Below, piece by piece: positions 40,912 through 49,478 of a stretch of DNA of 64,000 bases (the first letter of the stretch is position 1; every line of letters begins with the position of its first letter). The position numbers and the translations under genes were made by a program. Origin of the DNA: Joostella atrarenae (GTDB lineage Bacteria > Bacteroidota > Bacteroidia > Flavobacteriales > Flavobacteriaceae); contig NZ_JAETXX010000001.1 in NCBI RefSeq assembly GCF_021764745.1, positions 1,009,050 through 1,073,049 on the forward strand. Direction: 5' to 3'. The notes beneath the pieces are model-generated. The model was not told the origin of the DNA. It was given only the letters and a program-made list of their open reading frames with translations, and did not search any database.

Positions 40912-42321
40912 ATGAAAAACAAATTTTTAATCTTAAACCTATTGCTCTTATTTATACTTGGAGCTTGTAGTGATGACGATACTAAAACTACACAAGAGTT
41001 TGTTGTAGCTTTTGAGAATCCTTCCGTAAGTTTCTCTACTGAAGAAGATTCGAAAGACATTGTATTGGTGTTTTCAAGAGCAGCTACAGAAAGTGGTGAA
41101 GCAACAGTTACGTATACTACTGTGAATGCAGTTTATGATACAGACTTTATTACTGTTCCAGCAGCTGCTACGGAGAGAATTACAGTGCCTATTGTTTCAG
41201 GAACAAGTAGTTCAACTTTTACTTTTAATAAGCTTCAGAACCCAGTAGAGGGGACAGAAATGTCGGTTACATTTAAATTGGGGTCTATTTCAAATCCAGA
41301 AAGTAGTGTTCAGGGAAACACTTCTTTGGTGGCTAATTTCACAGAAAGTGCTGCCGTAGGTGGTGTTATAGCTGCAGAAGTTGGAGGGCCAAATGAGCCT
41401 AATCAGGTATATGTAGATTTAAGTTCTCAGACGCAGACTGCAATAAAAAGAGATACTTGGGATTTAGGATTCTATAGTGGAGATGAGTTTAGAGTGGTAT
41501 TAAATGGGGCTATTTATATGGCAGCTGCTGCGTTAGAAAGTTCAGATATCGATGCCATTACAGAGGCAGATGTTGCAGAATTACAGCCTAAAGTTGGAGT
41601 AGGTACATTTAATGCTGAAAGTGCTGCATATATCGATAATCCTACAGGAAAAATTACAGAAACCGCTATTTCAGAAATATCAGAAACAAGTGGCGATAAT
41701 AAGGTTTATTTATTGAATTTAGGTTCAGAGATCGGAACTGATACTCCTGAAAATGGAAGCATAGATGTTACTGATGATTCTAGAGGATGGAAAAAGATAA
41801 AAATTAATAGAGATGGTGATAATTATGTGTTACAATATGCAGATTTAAATGAAACTACACACAAAGAAGTAACTATCAGTAAAACATCTGGGTATAATTA
41901 CACACATTTCAGTTTTACTAATGAAAATAGTGTTTCGGTAGAACCAATGGCGACTAAATGGGATTTAAACTTTACAGTATTTACCAATGAGATTCCTGGA
42001 TTTGGAGCTTATGGTTATGCAGATTATGTAGCTACAAACTTAAAGTCGGGTGCAAAAGCGTATCAAGTATCTACAGAAGATTTTACTTATGAGAATTTTA
42101 GTGTAGAAGATATTGATGATGCTAGTTTTATAGAAGACCAAAGAGGGATTGGTAGTAATTGGAGAAACGGAGGTGGGCCAGACTCATTACCTTCTTTAAA
42201 ATCGGGAGTGTTTTTTGTATTGCAAGATGCAGAAGGGAATTTCTACAAAATTCGATTTACAGCTTTCTTGAGTGAAAGTGGAGAAAGAGGATATCCAGCA
42301 TTTGAATATGCCTTATTATAA
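40912..42321 (+). CDS. HmuY-family lipoprotein
   Basis: This 469-residue lipoprotein has a lipobox ending at C19 (FILGAC) followed by SDDD. A beta-rich N-terminal part (about 25-135) is followed by a part like HmuY proteins (VYVDLSSQTQTAIKRDTWDLGF; FRVVLNGAIYMAA). HmuY of Porphyromonas binds haem at the cell surface and passes it to its TonB partner. This protein is much longer than classical HmuY, so it may have an extra binding or spacer domain. A terminator follows. Confidence 0.85.
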   Translation: MKNKFLILNLLLLFILGACSDDDTKTTQEFVVAFENPSVSFSTEEDSKDIVLVFSRAATESGEATVTYTTVNAVYDTDFITVPAAATERITVPIVSGTSSSTFTFNKLQNPVEGTEMSVTFKLGSISNPESSVQGNTSLVANFTESAAVGGVIAAEVGGPNEPNQVYVDLSSQTQTAIKRDTWDLGFYSGDEFRVVLNGAIYMAAAALESSDIDAITEADVAELQPKVGVGTFNAESAAYIDNPTGKITETAISEISETSGDNKVYLLNLGSEIGTDTPENGSIDVTDDSRGWKKIKINRDGDNYVLQYADLNETTHKEVTISKTSGYNYTHFSFTNENSVSVEPMATKWDLNFTVFTNEIPGFGAYGYADYVATNLKSGAKAYQVSTEDFTYENFSVEDIDDASFIEDQRGIGSNWRNGGGPDSLPSLKSGVFFVLQDAEGNFYKIRFTAFLSESGERGYPAFEYALL

Positions 42322-42417
42322 ATAATGTTTACTGCTTTGAAATAGTCAAAGCAAAAGAAATTTAGTAGACCTCTTCTAAGTTTACTAGGTAATTAGTTTT
42401 CATAAATTCAAGTGTTT

Positions 42418-42451
42418 GAGGGGCGTTTTTTAATTAGAACGCCTCTTTTTT
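42418..42451 (+). terminator. Terminator after the HmuY-like gene
   Basis: GAGGGGCGTT (42418-42427) pairs with AACGCCTC (42438-42445) with one bulged G, followed by a T run. It separates the receptor genes from the metalloprotease gene. Confidence 0.8.
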
Positions 42452-42487
42452 ATTGATATTTAATATCTTGCATCAAAAAACCAATCT

Positions 42488-43261
42488 ATGCTTAAAATAA
42501 TTCTGAGGCTGTTTTTAGTTACAATATTTCTTTTTTTTACAGCCTGTTCTAAAGATGACGACTCTCAAAATGCAAATAATTTCATGGCAGCTAACCGGTT
42601 GAGTACTGGTGATTCTGCGAAGGATTTTTTAACAGAAGATAACTTTACAGATTTAGTAATAGAGGTCGTTTATGTAGAGGGATACCAACCTTCACAAATG
42701 GCATTAAATAACTTAGTTAGTTTTATAAATCAGCGTTGTTATAAGTCTGGTGGAGTAGAAATAAATATGCGCTCTATTGAATCGCCAGGAGAAGAGATTT
42801 ATGATATAAACGAAGTAGATGATCTTGAAAAGGAGATTAGATCGCAATATACTTCTGGTAATAGATTGGCGTTGTTTGCTTTTTTTCTTGATGGTAAATA
42901 TGATGCAGATACGGAAGAATCTCTGGTTTTAGGAGTCGCTTACAGAAATACATCATTTGTTATTTTCGAAGAAACAATTCAAAGTCTTAGTGATGGTATA
43001 GCAGAACCAAGTCGAGTATTATTAGAGAGTACAGTTTTTAGGCATGAATTCTCACATTTACTAGGTCTTGTAGACTTAGGATCAGATATGCAAACGGACC
43101 ATTTGGATGAAGAGAACGGCCATCATTGTGATGTGGAGTCCTGTTTGATGAATTACAAAGTAGAATCTGGTTTAAATATTAGAGGAATGGTTTCAGAAGA
43201 AAATATTGCACAGCTCGATAGTCAGTGCTTAGCAGATCTCCGCGCTAATGGAGGGAAATAA
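42488..43261 (+). CDS. Metzincin-like zinc metalloprotease lipoprotein
   Basis: This 257-residue protein has a lipoprotein signal (FFTAC, C20, followed by SKDDD). It contains the zinc motif HEFSHLLGLVD at 186-196 (HExxHxxGxxD, with aspartate as third ligand) and a Met-turn-like CLMNY at 219-223, which together indicate a metzincin-type peptidase anchored to a membrane. It lies 166 bases after the HmuY-like gene but beyond a terminator. A link to haem-protein digestion is possible but only positional. Confidence 0.8.
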   Translation: MLKIILRLFLVTIFLFFTACSKDDDSQNANNFMAANRLSTGDSAKDFLTEDNFTDLVIEVVYVEGYQPSQMALNNLVSFINQRCYKSGGVEINMRSIESPGEEIYDINEVDDLEKEIRSQYTSGNRLALFAFFLDGKYDADTEESLVLGVAYRNTSFVIFEETIQSLSDGIAEPSRVLLESTVFRHEFSHLLGLVDLGSDMQTDHLDEENGHHCDVESCLMNYKVESGLNIRGMVSEENIAQLDSQCLADLRANGGK

Positions 43262-43263
43262 TG

Positions 43264-43271
43264 TAACTTTG
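43264..43271 (+). promoter_or_regulatory. Possible promoter of the MATE gene
   Basis: A perfect -7 element TAACTTTG lies just after the metalloprotease stop, about 50 bases before the MATE start. No -33 TTG is visible. Confidence 0.4.
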
Positions 43272-43321
43272 TAAGAGTTATTATATCTAGGAAGTGTATA
43301 TAATGTATTTGTGATAATAAG

Positions 43322-44680
43322 ATGAAAATAAAAAACAATAACATCGAAGGAAAGATTTTAAATACGTTATTAAAGCTAGCATTTCCAATTATTATGGCCA
43401 ATGTTTTGCAAACAATGTATCAATTAATTGACACTTTCTGGTTAGGAAGATTGGGAGCAAATGCCGTAGCTAGTGTTAGTTTAAGTTTTCCAATTTTATT
43501 TTTAGTATTATCATTAGGAGGTGGATTAACATTGGCAGGAACCGTAATTGTATCGCAACATAAAGGAGCTGGAGATCAAAAAATGGTGAATTATTCTGCT
43601 TCTCAAACAGTTGCAGTTATCTTTTTTGTTTCTATAGTTTTAGCATTTATAGGTTATTATTCTGCAGATCCATTAATGCGTTTAGTAGGGGCGAGTCCAG
43701 AAATATTAGAGGAGTCGGTTACCTATTTTAAAGTTTCCTCTTGGGGGTTTATTTTCTTATTTATGTTCTTTGTTTATCAATCGCTAATGCGTGGTATTGG
43801 GAACGTAATCATACCAATGTATATAGTCTTAGCAACGGTAATACTCAACCTTATTTTAGACCCTCTTTTTATATTTGGTTATGGTTCGATTCCAGGTTAT
43901 GGTGTTGCTGGTGCAGCAATAGCAAGTATAATTACACAAGGAATTTCTGCTTTTATTGGAATGTGCATACTTTTTAGAGGAAAGAATGGGATCTCCATAA
44001 GTTTTTCTTGTATGAAGTTGGACTGGAAATGGATTAAAAACCTGTTTTCATTGGGAATTCCTTCAAGCTTAGATCAGTCGAGTAGAGCAATGGCGATGAC
44101 AGCAATGATTATGTTGGTAACAAGTTATGATAGTGAGGTAGTAGCAGCTTATGGAATAGGAGCAAGAATATTAAGTTTAGTAATTGTGCCTGCATTAGGA
44201 CTTTCCATTGCTACAACAACTTTGGTAGGGCAAAATATAGGAGCAGGAAGAGTGGATAGAGCAGAGAAAGTAGGAAATCTCAGTGCTATTATAGCCGCAA
44301 TAGGACTTACCTTTTTAGGAATGGTATTATTCTTTTTTGCAGAACCTCTTACTAGATTTTTTGTTCCAGACGATGAAGAAGTAATTATTATAGGAGCAAA
44401 GTTTATAAAAATAATGGCTCCAAGTTTTGGGTTATTGGGAGTGCAACAAGTATTAAATGGAGTTTTTAATGGAGCTGGATTAACAGCAGTTTCAATGTTG
44501 GTATCTATAGCCGCACTTTGGGTTATAAGATTTCCTGTTGCTTTTATGTTGACAAATAAAACAGATTTGGGTTACGAAGGAATTTGGTGGGCATTCCCTA
44601 TATCTAACGCTATGGCAGCAATTATAGCTTTTGTTTACTTTAAAAAAGGAGCTTGGAAATATAAAAACTCGCTAGCATAG
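43322..44680 (+). CDS. MATE-family efflux transporter
   Basis: This 452-residue inner-membrane protein has 12 hydrophobic segments in two halves and the MATE pattern (LKLAFPIIMANVLQTMYQLID; RGIGNVIIPMYIVL; GAGLTAVSM in the second half). MATE proteins export cationic drugs or metabolites in exchange for Na+ or H+. The substrate is unknown. It appears to stand alone. Confidence 0.92.
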   Translation: MKIKNNNIEGKILNTLLKLAFPIIMANVLQTMYQLIDTFWLGRLGANAVASVSLSFPILFLVLSLGGGLTLAGTVIVSQHKGAGDQKMVNYSASQTVAVIFFVSIVLAFIGYYSADPLMRLVGASPEILEESVTYFKVSSWGFIFLFMFFVYQSLMRGIGNVIIPMYIVLATVILNLILDPLFIFGYGSIPGYGVAGAAIASIITQGISAFIGMCILFRGKNGISISFSCMKLDWKWIKNLFSLGIPSSLDQSSRAMAMTAMIMLVTSYDSEVVAAYGIGARILSLVIVPALGLSIATTTLVGQNIGAGRVDRAEKVGNLSAIIAAIGLTFLGMVLFFFAEPLTRFFVPDDEEVIIIGAKFIKIMAPSFGLLGVQQVLNGVFNGAGLTAVSMLVSIAALWVIRFPVAFMLTNKTDLGYEGIWWAFPISNAMAAIIAFVYFKKGAWKYKNSLA

Positions 44681-44957
44681 TTTTCCTGGGCTATTTTTAT
44701 TTCTGATTTATATGCCGATAAAAAGATAATTCAGAAATTAATTTTATAAAGAATATCCTTAGTTTTTTTTACTTCTGAAGTGTCTAAATAGCTATATAAA
44801 GTTACCAGTTCTAAGGTTGAAAAAGCAAAAACTTCATCAAAAGGAACTTATTAAGCAGATTACACTTAAGAAGTCTAAAATAAGCTTCCAACTTCTGATT
44901 CAAATTATTAAATTTGCACTTCCCGAATAATTAGGGTATTAAAAGAAGGAAAATAAT
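44681..44957. other. Gap with a possible gene remnant and the ffh promoter
   Basis: On the minus strand 44844-44731 stays open for 37 codons and ends in a stop. It reads like protein (for example STLELVTLYSYLDTSEVKK) but has no start codon and an upstream stop, so it may be the end of a decayed gene. A perfect -7 element TAAATTTG at 44909-44916 probably serves ffh. Confidence 0.3.
44909..44916 (+). promoter_or_regulatory. ffh promoter -7 element
   Basis: TAAATTTG followed by C lies 41 bases before the ffh start. No TTG is seen at -33. Confidence 0.45.
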
Positions 44958-46286
44958 ATGTTCGATAATTTAAGCGAGAAGTTAGATAAAGCGTTTCATG
45001 TATTAAAAGGACATGGGCAGATTTCAGAGGTAAATGTAGCGGAAACATTAAAGGAAGTACGTCGTGCTTTATTGGATGCCGATGTTAACTTTAAAACAGC
45101 CAAAGAGTTTACAAATACGGTAAAAGAAAAAGCTTTAGGTCAAGATGTATTAACTACATTGAAACCAGGTCAGCTTATGGTGAAACTCGTTAAAGACGAG
45201 TTGGTAGATCTTATGGGAGGTGAAGTTGCTGATGTAGATCTTTCTGGAAATCCGTCTGTAATATTAATGGCTGGTCTTCAGGGTTCTGGTAAAACTACTT
45301 TCTCGGGGAAATTGGCGAATTTCTTAAAAACTAAAAAAACTAAAAAACCTCTTTTAGTAGCTTGTGATGTATATCGTCCTGCTGCAATCGATCAGCTTCA
45401 CGTTGTTGGAGAGCAGATTGGTGTTGAGGTATATTCTGATAAAGGAAATTCTGATCCTGTTGCAATTGCAAATGCAGGTATTGCACATGCAAAGGCAAAT
45501 GGACACAATGTAGTTATTGTCGATACAGCTGGGCGTTTAGCAGTAGATGAGCAGATGATGAATGAGATATCTAATATTCATGCTGCCATTACTCCAAACG
45601 AAACCCTGTTTGTTGTGGATTCAATGACGGGACAGGATGCAGTAAATACAGCAAAAGCTTTTAACGATGTATTAGATTTTAATGGGGTAATTCTTACCAA
45701 ATTAGATGGTGATACTCGTGGAGGGGCTGCTTTATCAATTAAATCTGTTGTTAATAAACCAATCAAGTTTATTGGTACTGGAGAGAAAATGGATGCTATT
45801 GATGTATTCTATCCTTCACGTATGGCAGATCGTATTCTTGGAATGGGAGATGTTGTTTCTTTGGTGGAAAGAGCTCAAGAGCAATATGATGAAGAAGAAG
45901 CAAGAAAACTACATAAAAAAATTGCTAAGAATCAATTTGGTTTCGATGATTTCTTGAGTCAAATTCAGCAGATAAAGAAAATGGGAAGCATGAAGGATTT
46001 ACTAGGAATGATTCCTGGTGCTGGAAAGGCTTTAAAAGGAATGGATATTGATGATGATGCCTTTAAAGGTGTGGAAGCAATTATACATTCTATGACTCCT
46101 GAAGAGCGTACAAATCCTGTGATTTTAAATGGAAGTAGAAAGAAACGTATCGCAAAAGGTAGTGGAACTTCTATCCAAGAGGTAAATCAACTTCTTAAAC
46201 AGTTCAATCAGATGAGCAAGATGATGAAAATGATGCAAGGCGGCGGTGGTCGTAAGATGATGCAGATGATGCAGGGAATGAAATAA
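44958..46286 (+). CDS. ffh: Signal recognition particle protein Ffh
   Basis: Ffh (442 residues) binds 4.5S RNA and signal sequences and, with FtsY, delivers nascent membrane proteins to SecY. The N domain, the G domain with GLQGSGKTT (106-114), DTAGRL and TKLDGDTRGGAAL, and the methionine-rich M domain ending MMQMMQGMK are all present. folD follows after 54 bases. Confidence 0.98.
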   Translation: MFDNLSEKLDKAFHVLKGHGQISEVNVAETLKEVRRALLDADVNFKTAKEFTNTVKEKALGQDVLTTLKPGQLMVKLVKDELVDLMGGEVADVDLSGNPSVILMAGLQGSGKTTFSGKLANFLKTKKTKKPLLVACDVYRPAAIDQLHVVGEQIGVEVYSDKGNSDPVAIANAGIAHAKANGHNVVIVDTAGRLAVDEQMMNEISNIHAAITPNETLFVVDSMTGQDAVNTAKAFNDVLDFNGVILTKLDGDTRGGAALSIKSVVNKPIKFIGTGEKMDAIDVFYPSRMADRILGMGDVVSLVERAQEQYDEEEARKLHKKIAKNQFGFDDFLSQIQQIKKMGSMKDLLGMIPGAGKALKGMDIDDDAFKGVEAIIHSMTPEERTNPVILNGSRKKRIAKGSGTSIQEVNQLLKQFNQMSKMMKMMQGGGGRKMMQMMQGMK

Positions 46287-46340
46287 TTTCTAGAATAGAA
46301 TTTTAGAAGAACCAAAAAAATAACATCCAAAACCCTTATA

Positions 46341-47225
46341 ATGGAAATTTTAGACGGTAAAAAAATATCAAATCAGATAAAAGACGAAATCACTGTTGAG
46401 GTTGATAAAATGAAGAAGAAAGGGGAGAAAGTTCCTCATTTAGCAGCGATTATTGTAGGTAATGATGGCGCTAGTCTTACCTATGTAGGAAGTAAAGTAA
46501 AAGCTTGCGAACGCGTTGGTTTCGAATCTACTTTAGTGAAATTACCGAGCACAACTAGTGAGCTGGAGTTGTTAAAAAAGATTGAAGAGCTTAATAAAGA
46601 TGAAAATATTGATGGTTTTATCGTTCAGCTTCCATTACCTGAGCAGATAAATGAGCAAAAGGTGTTAATGGCTGTAGATCCTGATAAAGATGTAGATGGT
46701 TTCCATCCTATGAATTTTGGGAAGATGGCTTTGGATATGAGTACTTTTATCCCTGCAACTCCATTTGGAATATTAGAGCTTTTAGAGCGTTATAATGTAG
46801 ATACAGCAGGAAAACATACCGTTGTTATTGGTCGTTCTCATATTGTTGGACGCCCGATGAGTATTTTAATGGGAAGAAAAGGTTTCCCAGGGAATTCTAC
46901 AGTAACTTTAACGCATAGTCACACTAAAAATATCACACAGATTACTTCGCAAGCAGATATTATTATTACTGCATTAGGGCAGCCTAATTATCTAAAAGCG
47001 GAAATGGTAAAAGACGATGTAGTTGTTATTGATGTTGGAATTACTCGTGTGCCAAGTGAAGACGCCCCTCGTGGTTATAAAATTACTGGAGATGTAGATT
47101 TTGAAAACGTAAGTAAAAAGGCAAGTTATATAACTCCTGTTCCTGGAGGTGTAGGACCAATGACAATTGCTATGTTGCTTAAAAATACATTATTAGCTCG
47201 CGCTCGTCATAAAGAGAGAAGCTAG
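46341..47225 (+). CDS. folD: Methylenetetrahydrofolate dehydrogenase/cyclohydrolase
   Basis: FolD (294 residues) interconverts methylene-, methenyl- and formyl-tetrahydrofolate using NADP+. The conserved DGFIVQLPLP, the GRSHIVGRPMS dinucleotide-binding part and the PGGVGPMTIAMLL motif are present, and the catalytic lysine region SKVKACERVG fits. It lies after ffh and converges on the AI-2E gene. Confidence 0.97.
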   Translation: MEILDGKKISNQIKDEITVEVDKMKKKGEKVPHLAAIIVGNDGASLTYVGSKVKACERVGFESTLVKLPSTTSELELLKKIEELNKDENIDGFIVQLPLPEQINEQKVLMAVDPDKDVDGFHPMNFGKMALDMSTFIPATPFGILELLERYNVDTAGKHTVVIGRSHIVGRPMSILMGRKGFPGNSTVTLTHSHTKNITQITSQADIIITALGQPNYLKAEMVKDDVVVIDVGITRVPSEDAPRGYKITGDVDFENVSKKASYITPVPGGVGPMTIAMLLKNTLLARARHKERS

Positions 47226-47239
47226 TAAGAATTAATATA

Positions 47240-48292
47240 TTATGAAGAGCCTTCATTTGTTTCAGGGCTTTTTTTATGCTTAGTTTTTCCGTATTCATTT
47301 TTATAAATCTTTACCAATAATAAGAACAGACTTACTACCAATGGACCGAAAATTAAACCTATAAATCCAAACAATGGAACTCCTATAATCACTCCAATTA
47401 GTGTAATTAGTGGGTGTAAGTTTGCTAGTCTATTTTGTATGATTACTCTAAAAACATTATCAGTAGAGCCTACTACAGCTGCACCATAAATTAATAATCC
47501 TGTTGCTTGCCAATTTTGTCCTTGAGAGAAGAGTAGTATTGCCACAGGGATAATACCAAGAGCTGTCCCAACAAAAGGAATCATAGAACCAACTACAGTT
47601 ACTACAAACCAGAATAGAGGATCTTCAACTCCAAAAATATAATATCCTATAAGAGCAACGATTCCTTGCATTAATGCAACAAGAGGAATACCGATAGCGT
47701 TAGATTTCACGATATCACTGCTCTCTTTAGAAATAGAATCAATGTTATTGTCGCTAAGTGGGATGTATGATAAAAATTTCTTCTGAAGAACTTCTGCGTT
47801 TGTCAGCATAAAGTAAAGTATAAAATACATAATTGTAATACCAATTACAGTATCAAAAGTGGTTCCTGCAAGTCCCTGCACTTGGTCTGACATCCATCCA
47901 GTAATATCTTTTGTGTTTATTTCAGATAAGAAGTTTATGCCAATATAGTCTTCAACTTGTCCGAGTTTAGATTTTAATATATTCGATATCTCTTCCGAAT
48001 TCTTAACTACTTTTTGAACTTTAGAAGATAGTAAAAGCACTATTAAAGTAATAGGAATAACAATTATAAAGATGGAAATGACAATAATAATTGTAGCTGC
48101 AAGCCAAGGTTTCATTCCTTTATTAAGGAACTTAATCATCAAACCTTTAAAAAGGACATAAATAGTAATAGCACCTAACACTCCAGAGAGGTATGGAGTC
48201 ATCTCTTTCATAATAAGATATGCTAATGCCAAAATTATGGCTAGCATAAATAATTGGCGTATTAAGGCAGGGCTTAAGCGATCGTTATTCAT
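47240..48292 (-). CDS. AI-2E family transporter
   Basis: This 350-residue membrane protein has about eight hydrophobic segments and the conserved C-terminal block of the AI-2E/PerM family (VVGSMIPFVGTALGIIPVA; FGFIGLIFGPLVVSL). Members export signals or other small molecules or move sodium; specificity is unknown. The tail is hydrophilic (KHKKSPETNEGSS). It is 82 bases downstream of the MscS-like gene on the same strand. Confidence 0.88.
   Translation of the reverse strand: MNNDRLSPALIRQLFMLAIILALAYLIMKEMTPYLSGVLGAITIYVLFKGLMIKFLNKGMKPWLAATIIIVISIFIIVIPITLIVLLLSSKVQKVVKNSEEISNILKSKLGQVEDYIGINFLSEINTKDITGWMSDQVQGLAGTTFDTVIGITIMYFILYFMLTNAEVLQKKFLSYIPLSDNNIDSISKESSDIVKSNAIGIPLVALMQGIVALIGYYIFGVEDPLFWFVVTVVGSMIPFVGTALGIIPVAILLFSQGQNWQATGLLIYGAAVVGSTDNVFRVIIQNRLANLHPLITLIGVIIGVPLFGFIGLIFGPLVVSLFLLLVKIYKNEYGKTKHKKSPETNEGSS
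47244..47275 (+). terminator. Weak terminator after folD
   Basis: AAGAGCC (47245-47251) and GGGCTT (47265-47270) pair imperfectly, followed by a run of seven T. It overlaps the 3' end of the convergent AI-2E gene. Confidence 0.4.
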
Positions 48293-48374
48293 GTGAATTT
48301 GGTTGGAGTTTGTTTTTAAAGTTAATAAAAGTAAGTTTATGTGGATGTTAATTAGTTTCTAAATTTATAGAATC

Positions 48375-49301
48375 TTATTTTTTTATAGTTTCAGATTCTT
48401 TAACGAGGACTCTAGTTTTAGGAAAGCTTTCTGGATAATTATTTTGAATATATTCAATTAGTTTTTCTCTTATAAATACGCGTAAATCCCATGCTTGAGG
48501 CGAATTTTTAGCACTCATTAATGCTCTTATTTCAACATAGTTTTCTTTATTGTCTGTAACCTGCAAAACATTTACCTTTTTATCCCATAAATCGGTGCTT
48601 TCGAGAAGGCGGGTGAGTTCTTCTCTTAATTTATCAAAAGGGATGTTGTAATCGGTGTAGATAAATACCGTTCCGAGGATATCGGCGCTATTTCTTGTCC
48701 AGTTCTGAAAAGGTTTTTCAATGAAATATGTTGTAGGTAATATAAGTCTACGTTTATCCCATATTCTAACCACAACAAAGGTTAAGGATATTTCTTCTAC
48801 CCATCCCCATTCACCTTCTACAACCAATACATCATCTAAGCGGATAGGTTGTGAAATTGCAATTTGCAATCCAGCTAGAATGGTTCCTATAACTTTTTGC
48901 GCTGCTAAACCAAGAATGATTCCAGCAACTCCCGCAGAGGCAAATAGGCTAAGTCCTATTTTGCGTACGCTTTCAAAAAGCATTAGTATAACGGCAATAG
49001 CAATCATAATTATTATAAATATGATAATGCGCTCGAGAATATTAAACTGAGTATAGAGTTTACGCGCGTTGAGGTTGTTCTCACTTTTAATATCGTAGCG
49101 CCTTAAATATCTAGATTTTGTAACTTTTAAAATAACTATCAAAGCCCAAGCAACACTTATAACTAATAAGATAGAACTTAGTTTTCCAATTACAAGTGCA
49201 GTTTCTTCATTGAAATTAAGAAAGCTATTTGCTCCAGACTTAAAAAATATAGAAAGAGCAAATAATAGAATAGGAGTTATAAATTTTTTTAATTGTTTCA
49301 T
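48375..49301 (-). CDS. MscS-family mechanosensitive ion channel
   Basis: This 308-residue protein has an N-terminal membrane part with about three to four helices, the pore helix pattern (GLSLFASAGVAGIILGLAAQ) and the MscS beta and alpha/beta domains (QPIRLDDVLVVEGEWGWVEEI; LILPTTYFIEKPFQNWTR). Such channels release solutes on hypo-osmotic shock. It is divergent from a BCCT transporter gene that would import osmolytes, a sensible pairing. Confidence 0.93.
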   Translation of the reverse strand: MKQLKKFITPILLFALSIFFKSGANSFLNFNEETALVIGKLSSILLVISVAWALIVILKVTKSRYLRRYDIKSENNLNARKLYTQFNILERIIIFIIIMIAIAVILMLFESVRKIGLSLFASAGVAGIILGLAAQKVIGTILAGLQIAISQPIRLDDVLVVEGEWGWVEEISLTFVVVRIWDKRRLILPTTYFIEKPFQNWTRNSADILGTVFIYTDYNIPFDKLREELTRLLESTDLWDKKVNVLQVTDNKENYVEIRALMSAKNSPQAWDLRVFIREKLIEYIQNNYPESFPKTRVLVKESETIKK

Positions 49302-49478
49302 ATGGTTGGTTTTTAATCAAATTATAAAAACTTTATGAGAATAAGAAGCTCATTAACAAGCTTATAACCTACAACGATATAGAGATTAATAGTAGTTGAT
49401 AGAAAATGTGCGATAAATTGTTTATATTCTATATTTAATTTTTAGATTATTAATCCCTTAGCTTAAAAAAATAATATA

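Noticed and set aside
42334..42352. Hairpin GCTTTGA/TCAAAGC after the HmuY-like gene considered as a terminator
   Set aside because: No T run follows on either strand; the hairpin at 42418-42451 fits far better.
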